Assembly (NCBI GenBank): GCA_044869915.1
Contig: JBIOYB010000303.1
Span: forward strand, 1 to 26,282
Length of the DNA stretch: 26,282 nt
Direction: 5' to 3'
Source of the DNA: Allorhizocola sp044869915
Lineage (GTDB): Bacteria > Actinomycetota > Actinomycetes > Mycobacteriales > Micromonosporaceae
Shown here: piece by piece, positions 6,821 through 12,558 of the stretch
Numbering within the stretch: position 1 is the stretch's first letter
Layout of the letters: every line of letters starts with the position of its first letter
Translations under genes and position numbers: made by a program
The notes under the pieces: model-generated
Databases searched by the model: none
The model's input: the letters and a program-made list of their open reading frames with translations, nothing else
Told to the model about the DNA's origin: nothing

Positions 6821-7870
6821 CTATCGGTCGCCACCGCCGTCCAACCGAAGCAGCAGAGAGGCTTGCTCCCGGTCCGGGAGGCCTTCGGTGTCTCCGGGCG
6901 CGGCCACGACGTGCGCGGCGAGGCGGCTGCCGACGCGGGCGGCTGCCACCTGGTCGAGGCCGCGAAGCCGGGCGGCGAGATAGCCACCCGCGAAGGCGTC
7001 GCCAGCGCCGACCGGGTCCACAATGGACGTCGCCAGCGAGGGGAGGTGCGCACCGGGGACGTAGCATCCGTCAGGCCCTGCCTTGACCACGACCTCGCCC
7101 GAGAATGCGGCAAAGATGGCATCGGGCGAGCCCGTGCCAAACAGCGCCTCGGCCTCGTCCAGCCCGAGGATCAAGATGTCGGTGTGCGGAAGCAGTTCGC
7201 GCGCGGCCTCGACCTGCGCTTCGCCAAAGGCCGGCCGGAAGTTGGGGTCGAAGGCAAACCTGCACGACCTGGCGAGCTCCAGCACGGCCGCACGCGAGCC
7301 GCCACCGAGCATGGGTGTGATGCCGGAGATGGCGACCAGACGTGGGTTCGCCCGCAGCACCGGAGACGCATCGTCCATATTGGACGCCGCCGAGCCGCGC
7401 CGGTAGTAGTGCACGCGCCGTTCGCCGTCGGGCTGGATATCCTTGAGGAACAGCCCGGTCGGGTGTGCGGGGTCGACCGCGGCAAGCGATGTGCTCACGC
7501 CATGGGCCTCGAGCGCGGCAAGCACACGCCGCCCCAGCGGGTCGTCGCCGACCCGCGTGCACAACGCCGTGGCGAGGCCGAGCCGCGCCGCCGCCGTGCA
7601 CAGGTTGAACTCCGCCCCGGCGACCCGGACGTCCACTGTGGACGCCGTCTCCAGTTCGCGCGCCTCGAAAAGGACCATCGCCTCGCCGAAGCCGACGATG
7701 TCAAGCCGACCCGAGCGGGTGCCGCGGGGCCTGCCGACGCCCGAGGTGCCGCAGGGCCCGCCGACACCCGGGATACCGACACGGGAACCGCGAGCATCGG
7801 AACCGCAAGCATCGGAACCACGAGCATCGGAACCACGAGCATCGGAACCACGAGCGTTTAGGTGAGCCAT
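6821..7870 (-). CDS. kdgK: PfkB-family sugar kinase, probable 2-keto-3-deoxygluconate kinase
   Basis: This carbohydrate kinase would phosphorylate a keto-deoxy sugar acid such as KDG. The core begins near residue 56 with LDIVGFGEAMVLFE, the usual start of KDG kinases. It has the first PfkB signature around GAEFNLCTAAARLG (85-98) and the second in DPVGAGDAFAGGYLAA (285-300), with catalytic Asp291. KDG specificity is inferred from the KDPG aldolase remnant and IclR remnant nearby. The only upstream start I find, ATG 7870, adds about 55 unusual residues: five near-copies of a five-residue ARGSD repeat, then a nine-residue repeat (GVGGPCGTS / GVGRPRGTR). This extension is not part of the PfkB fold. 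The ATG overlaps the stop of the small upstream ORF. The core looks intact in an otherwise decaying locus. Confidence 0.82.
   Translation of the reverse strand: MAHLNARGSDARGSDARGSDACGSDARGSRVGIPGVGGPCGTSGVGRPRGTRSGRLDIVGFGEAMVLFEARELETASTVDVRVAGAEFNLCTAAARLGLATALCTRVGDDPLGRRVLAALEAHGVSTSLAAVDPAHPTGLFLKDIQPDGERRVHYYRRGSAASNMDDASPVLRANPRLVAISGITPMLGGGSRAAVLELARSCRFAFDPNFRPAFGEAQVEAARELLPHTDILILGLDEAEALFGTGSPDAIFAAFSGEVVVKAGPDGCYVPGAHLPSLATSIVDPVGAGDAFAGGYLAARLRGLDQVAAARVGSRLAAHVVAAPGDTEGLPDREQASLLLRLDGGGDR
7719..7772 (-). repeat. 27-bp imperfect tandem duplication in the kinase N-terminal region
   Basis: Two adjacent 27-base units (7719-7745 and 7746-7772) share GTGCCGC, GGGCC and GCCGAC in register and differ at only a few positions. 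They encode the nine-residue pair GVGGPCGTS and GVGRPRGTR. They sit between the 15-bp repeat array and the PfkB core. Confidence 0.75.
7784..7856 (-). repeat. 15-bp tandem repeat, about five copies, encoding ARGSD
   Basis: Units of GGAACCACGAGCATC (plus-strand reading), with one- or two-base variants, start at 7784, 7799, 7814, 7829 and a partial one at 7844. The period is a multiple of three, so the frame of the kinase is kept and the repeat encodes ARGSD. Slipped-strand expansion is the likely origin. Confidence 0.85.
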
Positions 7871-8064
7871 CGTGCCCGCAGGTCTTCCCGCAGGAACGCG
7901 GCCGGAGACTCGAACCGGTCGGAGTGGAGGCTGCGCCACACCGGCTGCAGGTAGTAGCCACTGCCCACTCTGGCCGGTAACGCACCCAGATGGACCTCCG
8001 ACCCGCGCAGCTTGACCACGTAGGACCCCGCCGCGGCAATCCCCTGGTTGACGGCTTGCAACAT
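7858..8064 (-). CDS. Small unknown ORF ahead of the sugar kinase
   Basis: I do not recognise this 68-residue protein. It starts MLQAVNQGIAAAGSYVVKL and ends FLREDLRARWLT; no membrane segment or motif is visible. Codon third positions are mostly G or C, which supports real coding. Its TAA lies within the first codons of the kinase gene, so translation of the two is probably coupled. A GGGAAG stretch lies upstream of the ATG at a rather long distance. It could be a small real gene or the surviving end of a larger enzyme of the same pathway. Confidence 0.4.
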   Translation of the reverse strand: MLQAVNQGIAAAGSYVVKLRGSEVHLGALPARVGSGYYLQPVWRSLHSDRFESPAAFLREDLRARWLT

Positions 8065-8065
8065 G

Positions 8066-8080
8066 CGGGATAGCTTCCCG
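8066..8080. promoter_or_regulatory. Small dyad in the kinase / iclR divergent region
   Basis: CGGGA and TCCCG arms are separated by five bases and lie directly upstream of the small ORF. They are flanked further out by TTGC (8056-8059) and GCAA (8087-8090). The location between a sugar kinase operon and a divergent IclR gene fits an IclR operator, but the arms are short. Confidence 0.3.
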
Positions 8081-8125
8081 TATCACGCAAACAAGTTTCA
8101 AGAAGAAGGCCCCAGTGGGAGTGTC

Positions 8126-8570
8126 ATGGCCGCGGAAACGGGGAGCAATCAGAGCGTCGACCGCGCGCTGGGCGTGTTGCGGGTGTTCACGGGCGGGCGT
8201 TCCGAGCTGCGCGTATCGGACGTCGCCAAGGCCGCCGACCTCACCCTGTCCACCGCGTCGCGCCTGCTCGCGACGCTCGAGGCGGCCGGCTTCGTCGACC
8301 GCGACCCGGTCAGCGGCCTCTACCAGCTCGGCCTGGACATGGTGTCGCTCGGCGGTGCCGTGCTCAACGCCCACCCGGGTGCACCGCGAGGCCCGCCAGA
8401 TCGCGCAGAATCTCGCCGCCGACCTCGGCCTCGGCGCCAACGTCGCGATCCGCCGCGGCGATCAGCTGTTGTACCTGCTCAACTGCGAGGGCCGGCAGGC
8501 GCCCCGTTCGTTCACGCTCGCTGGGCAACGCAACCCCTTGCACGCCACCGGTCCCGGCAAGGCACTGTAG
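8126..8570 (+). pseudogene. IclR-family regulator, frameshifted and truncated
   Basis: The N-terminal winged helix-turn-helix is intact (NQSVDRALGVLRVF, then LRVSDVAKAADLTLSTASRLLATLEAAGF). At 8387-8389 a GGG run has one base too many compared with the frame needed to join NAHP to VHREARQIAQNLAADLGLG, so the two parts lie in different frames. In the second frame homology continues to NPLHATGPGKAL and stops at a TAG (8568-8570). The remaining effector-binding half, roughly 100 residues in the family, is missing. The frameshift alone could be a sequencing error in a G run, but the truncation cannot. It was probably the local repressor of the KDG genes. Confidence 0.75.
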
Positions 8571-9112
8571 CGGTGTCAGGACGCCCCAAACCTAACCACG
8601 ATCATGGGGGTAGGCCGCTGCCCAACGGGACGTTCGGGTCCCTGCTCACGCTCCCGCCGCTCGTCCTGTTCGGCGCGATCATGCCCCACCCGCTCATCGG
8701 CTCGCTCAGCACGAGCCTGTTCAAGCAGGGCCTGTTCAAGCAGGGCCTGTTCAAGCAGAGCTTCGAGCAGTCGCTGCGCGCGCCGAAGGGCCTGGGCAAC
8801 GGCGTCGTGCCGTGGGCCGCGATCGGCGGCAAGGGCGCGCTGGTCAAGGCGGCCGCCGACAAACAGCGGGGCGACAAGCTTTTGCCTGTACCGCGCGCGC
8901 TGCGCAACGCGTCCGACAAGCCCGCTCACTTGGTGTGCGGCAGGCGCTCATCGTGGTGCAGGGCAGGGGATTCGCCGGTCAAGAAGTCCGGATTGGACGG
9001 TCCCGAGGTGAAGGGCGACGCGTTCACCAGCACCCTCGCCACGACCAGCGTCGACAAGACCACGCCCAAAGAGGCCATCGTCAAGACCCAGATGGAGGGG
9101 CTGACCGCATGA
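8571..9112 (+). pseudogene. Unidentified remnant, membrane-protein-like, coupled to eda
   Basis: After the broken iclR an open frame continues to a TGA that overlaps the ATG of the aldolase remnant, which suggests it is the end of a former operon gene. It starts with a hydrophobic stretch (TFGSLLTLPPLVLFGAIMP) and then reads KGLGNGVVPWAAIGGKGAL, which is reminiscent of a transporter. The last part is hydrophilic and unconvincing. No start codon with a ribosome binding site is evident. A degraded permease for sugar acids is a guess from context only. Confidence 0.3.
8716..8760 (+). repeat. 15-bp tandem repeat, three copies, encoding LFKQG
   Basis: CCTGTTCAAGCAGGG occurs at 8716-8730 and 8731-8745, with a one-base variant at 8746-8760. 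It is the second 15-bp in-frame repeat array of this locus; the other is in the kinase gene. The sequences of the two arrays are unrelated. Confidence 0.9.
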
Positions 9113-9450
9113 GGCTCATCGCGATCGTTCGCCTGCCGTCGGCCGACGGAGTGCTGCGCACCTGCCAGGAGCTGATCGATGCCGGGGTACCCGCGGTCGA
9201 GGTCACGCTCACCACGCCGGGCGCGCTCGACGTCGTGTCGCGATTGGACGGTGTCGGCGTCGGCAGCGTGCGGACGGTCGCCGATGTGCGCCGCAGTGAG
9301 CAAGCGGGGGCATCGTTTCTGGTGACCCCGACGACACGGCCGGAGGTCCTTGCGGCGGCACGGGTCCCGGTCGTGTGCGGGGCGTTCACGCCTTCGCGCA
9401 AGCCACGGAGGCCGCCTGGTCCTAAGGAGACAACGGACCTGTCGTCATGA
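9109..9450 (+). pseudogene. eda: KDPG/KHG aldolase, 3'-truncated
   Basis: The first 95 residues match the Eda aldolase pattern: IAIVR, the catalytic glutamate in VEVTLTTPGALDVV, GSVRTVADVRRSEQAGASFLVTP and VPVVCGAFTP. After FTP the expected sequence continues as AQATEAAWS in another frame, which then meets a stop, so a small deletion has shifted the frame. Everything beyond is absent, including the segment with the Schiff-base lysine of the VKxFPA region. The product cannot be an active aldolase. The ATG overlaps the stop of the preceding remnant. In an intact pathway Eda would cleave the KDG kinase product to pyruvate and glyceraldehyde 3-phosphate. Confidence 0.75.
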
Positions 9451-9458
9451 AGGAAGGA

Positions 9459-9499
9459 CCGGCTGGGTGTCGCGTGGGGACCGTCGACCTCCCAGCCGG
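9459..9499. terminator. Possible stem-loop after the aldolase remnant
   Basis: CCGGCTGGG (9459-9467) and CCCAGCCGG (9491-9499) are perfect inverted arms with a 23-base loop. It lies between the convergent aldolase remnant and GGDEF gene. There is no T run, so it is only a weak terminator candidate. The remaining gap up to 9564 shows nothing else. Confidence 0.35.
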
Positions 9500-9564
9500 G
9501 ACGGGCAAATGCCGTCTTACTAAAGTCCAGCGGCTCCGGCTGCGCGCGGCCGGCGACAGGCTCC

Positions 9565-10290
9565 CTACGCCGCCCGCCGATAGTGCCGCGCGACCACCCG
9601 TGACCGGTAATAGACGGGGCCGAGCACGACTCGCCCCTTGGTGTGGTGATCCTGGCCGGCTGCTGCGTGATGGCCGGCCAGGATCGCTTGGGAGCGCGTA
9701 GCCCTGCGCAGGGCGACTTCGGCGCGCTGCAGGGCGTGGCGCAGGTTCATCGATTCGTCCACATTGGCCATGCCGACCGATGTGGTGATGCGGACCAGGT
9801 ATCCCGCGACCCAGACGGGCTCGCCGAGGATCCGCGACAGGTCGCGCATGTGGGGGTAGTGCGTGCCGTTGGCCGCGATGGAGCTGCTGACCAGCGCCGC
9901 CAACGTGTGGTCGCCGATGCGGCCGACCACCCCGCCCGGCGTGTAGTCGGAAAGCCTGCGGCCCAGGGCCGACGTTATTTGGTCGACCGCGAGGTTGCCC
10001 AGCGTCTCGTTCATCCGTTTGAAGTGTTCGATCTCCACAAGGATGAACACGAGTGGGCGCCGCTGGGGATCGGCCAGCAGGGCCGAGCCGAATTCGAAGA
10101 AGCCAGATCGGTTGAGCAGCCCGGTGAGCGTGTCCTTGCGCGCCACCACGCGCTCGGCGACCAGCTCGTCGCCCAGCCGGGAGGCCTCCGCCTCGGCGAT
10201 GCGCGCCCGCAGCCAGAACCTCGCGGAGACGGCCGCGCCCGCCGCTGCGGCGGCGATTCCCACCGCAGCTGCGACGATGTAAGGCTCCAC
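9565..10290 (-). CDS. Membrane-anchored GGDEF protein with a degenerate active site
   Basis: A 241-residue protein with one N-terminal membrane segment (IVAAAVGIAAAAAGAAV), a short helical linker and a GGDEF domain starting DTLTGLLNRSGFFEF. The family normally makes cyclic di-GMP. Here the GG[D/E]EF signature reads IGDHT at 125-129. The metal-binding region reads VEIEHFKRMNETLG, with Glu in place of the usual Asp. Loss of the signature suggests it no longer makes cyclic di-GMP and may bind ligand or a partner instead. The GTG at 10290 is preferred because AGGAAGGGA lies just upstream; the frame is open to 10371. A 13-bp inverted repeat lies inside the 3' coding end. Confidence 0.75.
   Translation of the reverse strand: MEPYIVAAAVGIAAAAAGAAVSARFWLRARIAEAEASRLGDELVAERVVARKDTLTGLLNRSGFFEFGSALLADPQRRPLVFILVEIEHFKRMNETLGNLAVDQITSALGRRLSDYTPGGVVGRIGDHTLAALVSSSIAANGTHYPHMRDLSRILGEPVWVAGYLVRITTSVGMANVDESMNLRHALQRAEVALRRATRSQAILAGHHAAAGQDHHTKGRVVLGPVYYRSRVVARHYRRAA
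9648..9685. repeat. Perfect 13-bp inverted repeat inside the GGDEF gene
   Basis: GATCCTGGCCGGC at 9648-9660 pairs exactly with GCCGGCCAGGATC at 9673-9685 around a 12-base loop. It lies in the last 40 codons of the minus-strand GGDEF gene. The length and perfection are unusual for coding DNA. Confidence 0.7.
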
Positions 10291-10371
10291 CCCTGGTCCC
10301 TTCCTCGCGGCGCGCACTGTGTGGTCAGTGCGCTGGGCGGCCCGACCACCAGGTTCATTGATCGTGGGCAA

Positions 10372-10399
10372 TTCGTACCCGGCCGCCTGGGGTTATGAT
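10372..10399 (+). promoter_or_regulatory. Possible promoter of the DUF397/Scr1-type operon
   Basis: TTCGTA (10372-10377) and TATGAT (10394-10399) are 16 bases apart. Transcription would start near 10406, placing the 10429-10442 palindrome in the 5' untranslated region. The -10 box is good and the -35 box is poor. Confidence 0.4.
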
Positions 10400-10428
10400 G
10401 CCCCCGGAAAGATGCAAATGCAAGGGCG

Positions 10429-10442
10429 AATGCACGTGCATT
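10429..10442. promoter_or_regulatory. 14-bp perfect palindrome AATGCACGTGCATT, likely operator
   Basis: AATGCACGTGCATT is its own reverse complement. Just upstream, ATGCA occurs twice more (GATGCAAATGCAAGG, around 10411-10425), and AAATGCA there forms a second inverted pair with TGCATTT. It lies between the promoter-like boxes and the DUF397 start. The helix-turn-helix protein encoded downstream is a candidate binder. Confidence 0.55.
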
Positions 10443-10475
10443 TGGTCGGTGCAGCGTCGGGAGGGAATTAAGTCC

Positions 10476-10763
10476 GTGACTATGATCAGCAACACCAGTA
10501 CAGCGTTATCCCTGCTCAACTGGCGCAAGAGCGGTCGCAGCGGTGCCAGCGGCAACTGCGTTGAGCTGGCCAGGCTCCCGCACGACTCGGGCTACATGAT
10601 CCGCAATTCGCGCAATCCCGAAGGTCCCACGTTGATCTTCACGCGCGAGGAGATAGCCGCGTTCCTCACCGGGGTGCGAGACGGGGATTTCGATGACCTA
10701 GTAGACCAATCCTCTCCTCCGGGGGATAGTGACATGCTTACGTGTCAAACCGAGCAGCAGTAG
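10476..10763 (+). CDS. DUF397 protein
   Basis: A 95-residue protein with the DUF397 pattern: WRKSGRSGASGNCVELA, then an arginine-containing SRNPEGPTLIFT and the closing segment EEIAAFLTGVRDGDF. These small actinomycete proteins are usually encoded beside Scr1-type helix-turn-helix regulators, and this one precedes such a gene by 34 bases. Known relatives act with those regulators in development and antibiotic control; the mechanism here is inference. I prefer the GTG at 10476, which has GGGAGGG ten bases upstream. An ATG at 10482 is also possible. The frame is open from 10395, but that region holds the operator-like palindrome. Confidence 0.85.
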   Translation: MTMISNTSTALSLLNWRKSGRSGASGNCVELARLPHDSGYMIRNSRNPEGPTLIFTREEIAAFLTGVRDGDFDDLVDQSSPPGDSDMLTCQTEQQ

Positions 10764-10797
10764 CCAGCGACAACGGGAAGATCGGAGGTCTGGTGCG

Positions 10798-11688
10798 TTG
10801 ACGACGCCACCAAACGATGGCGGGGTGACGGGCGGACCCACGGTGTTGCGCATCATGCTCGGGGCAAACCTGAGGCGGCTGCGCGAGGCCAGGGGCATCA
10901 CGCGAGAAGACGCCGGCTGGCAGATCCGGGCCTCCGAGTCCAAGATCAGCCGGATGGAGCTCGGACGAGTCGGGTTCAAGGAGCGCGATGTCGCCGATCT
11001 GCTCACCCATTACGGCCTGATCGAGGGTGAGGAGCGGGAGCGGCTTCTGTCGCTGGCCCGCGACGCCAACGCCCCCGGATGGTGGCACCGCTACGGCGAC
11101 ATCCTGCCCGCCTGGTTCCAGCCCTACATCGGGCTCGAGTCGGCGGCCTCGCTGATCCGCTGCTACGAGGTGGGGTTCATCCCCGGACTGCTGCAGACCC
11201 GCGACTACGCGCGGGCGGTCGTGATGCTCGGCTACGGCCGGGCGTCCGATGATGAGATCAAACGCCGGGTCGAGCTGCGCCTGGAGCGCCAGCAGGTGCT
11301 GGCGCGGCCCGATCCGCCCCAGTTTTGGGCGGTCGTCGACGAGGGCGCGCTGCGTCGCCCCGTCGGCGGCAAAGAGGTGATGCGCCAACAGATCAGAGCT
11401 CTCATCGAGGCCACCCAGCGGCCCAACGTGCGGGTGCAGGTGGTGCCGTTCCACATCGGCGGGCACGCGGTGCACGGCGGCGGCGCGTTCAGCATCCTGC
11501 GCTTCGCCGAGCCCGACCTGCCCGACGTGGTGTACGTGGAGCAGCTCACCAGCGCGCTCTACCTCGACAAGCGGGAGGACGTCGATCAATACGCACTCGT
11601 GATGGAGACCCTCTGCATCGAGGCCGCCCAGCCCGACGAGACACCGGAGATCCTGCGCAAGATCGCGGCAGACCTCGACGCCGATTAG
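10798..11688 (+). CDS. Scr1/DUF5753-type helix-turn-helix regulator
   Basis: A 296-residue DNA-binding protein. An XRE-type helix-turn-helix spans about residues 20-75 (LGANLRRLREARGITREDAGW to LGRVGFKERDVADLL, written in part). The rest is the DUF5753 domain, recognised by YEVGFIPGLLQTRDYARAV, the basic segment RLERQQVL and VVPFHIGGHAVHGGGAFSI. Start chosen as TTG 10798 because GGAGG lies nine bases upstream; the longer open frame shadows the end of the DUF397 gene. It forms the usual pair with DUF397 and is followed by a DUF574 methyltransferase. It probably controls its own operon through the palindrome at 10429-10442, which is inference. Confidence 0.92.
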   Translation: MTTPPNDGGVTGGPTVLRIMLGANLRRLREARGITREDAGWQIRASESKISRMELGRVGFKERDVADLLTHYGLIEGEERERLLSLARDANAPGWWHRYGDILPAWFQPYIGLESAASLIRCYEVGFIPGLLQTRDYARAVVMLGYGRASDDEIKRRVELRLERQQVLARPDPPQFWAVVDEGALRRPVGGKEVMRQQIRALIEATQRPNVRVQVVPFHIGGHAVHGGGAFSILRFAEPDLPDVVYVEQLTSALYLDKREDVDQYALVMETLCIEAAQPDETPEILRKIAADLDAD

Positions 11689-11735
11689 GTGACTGGGCGT
11701 TCCCTTCAAGTAGACCTACCGTTACCCTGGCAGCC

Positions 11736-12545
11736 GTGAATGAGACGCCGACCGATACGAGCGACCCACTGTCGCGTTTGGACACTTCCGTCGCACACTC
11801 CGCGCGGCTATGGAACTACCTGCTGGGCGGCAAGGACAACTTCGCGGCCGACCGCGAAGCGGGCGAACAGTTTGTGGCCTTCATGCCCGAGCTGGTGCAG
11901 TCCGCTCGCTACAACCGCGAGTTCCTCGGCCGGGTCGTGCGCCACCTGGCGGGCGCAGTCGGCATTGGACAGTTCCTCGACATCGGCACCGGCCTGCCCA
12001 CCGCCGACAACACGCACGAGGTCGCCCAGCGCACCCGGCCCGGCTCCCGGATCGTTTACGTCGACAACGACCCCATGGTGCTCGTGCATGCGCGGGCGCT
12101 GCTGACGAGCACGCCCGAGGGCGCAACGGATTACATCGACGCCGACATCCGCGATCCGGAGAAGATCCTCGCGAAGGCGACGCAGACCATCGACTTCGAG
12201 CAGCCCGTTGCCATCATGCTGCTCGGCATCGTGAACTTCGTGGTCGACGACGATCAGGCGCGGTCGATCGTGCGGACCCTGGTCGACGCCGTACCGTCCG
12301 GAAGCTACCTGGTCATGTCCCACCCGACCGTCGAGGTGCACCGCGAGGCCGTGGAGCGCGCGCTGGCCATGTGGAACCAGAGCGGCTCCGCGCCCATGTG
12401 CGTGCGCACGCCCAAACAGATCGCCGAATACTTCGACGGGCTCGAGATGCTCGAGCCGGGCCTCGTGACCGTCTCGCAGTGGCGGCCCGACGGCAACGAC
12501 ACCACCCCCGTGACCGAGTGGTGCGGGGTGGCCCGCAAGCCTTAG
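11736..12545 (+). CDS. DUF574-type SAM-dependent methyltransferase
   Basis: A 269-residue protein of the actinomycete-specific SAM methyltransferase family once called DUF574. It begins with the family hallmark LDTSVAHSARLWNYLLGGKDNF (shown here only as a landmark in two parts: LDTSVAHSARLW and NYLLGGKDNF). The SAM-binding glycine motif is FLDIGTGLPT at 80-89 and the acidic second motif is VYVDNDP at 107-113. It ends TEWCGVARKP, typical of the group. Substrates are not known for most members. No Shine-Dalgarno sequence precedes the GTG; TACCCT at 11723-11728 may be a -10 box for a leaderless mRNA. Such genes are frequently next to DUF397/Scr1-type pairs. Confidence 0.88.
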   Translation: MNETPTDTSDPLSRLDTSVAHSARLWNYLLGGKDNFAADREAGEQFVAFMPELVQSARYNREFLGRVVRHLAGAVGIGQFLDIGTGLPTADNTHEVAQRTRPGSRIVYVDNDPMVLVHARALLTSTPEGATDYIDADIRDPEKILAKATQTIDFEQPVAIMLLGIVNFVVDDDQARSIVRTLVDAVPSGSYLVMSHPTVEVHREAVERALAMWNQSGSAPMCVRTPKQIAEYFDGLEMLEPGLVTVSQWRPDGNDTTPVTEWCGVARKP

Positions 12546-12558
12546 CCGTCAAGCGATG

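Noticed and set aside
7784..7856. CRISPR-like array
   Set aside because: The repeats are directly adjacent 15-bp units without spacers and keep a reading frame, so this is a tandem repeat.
6656..7861. Long plus-strand open frame of 401 residues opposite the sugar kinase
   Set aside because: It is rich in Arg, Gly and Ala without any motif, and the minus-strand frame has full PfkB signatures. It is a shadow of high-GC coding DNA.
9447..9701. A small plus-strand ORF after the aldolase remnant (starts MKEGPAGCRVG)
   Set aside because: It runs through a stem-loop and into the antisense of the GGDEF gene and has no coding features of its own.
10395..10475. An in-frame upstream extension of the DUF397 protein with a CxCxxxCxC-like start (ERCKCKGECTCIW)
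   Set aside because: The cysteine codons fall inside the ATGCA/palindrome cluster and downstream of a good -10 box, while a clear ribosome binding site precedes the GTG at 10476. The pattern is better explained as an operator.
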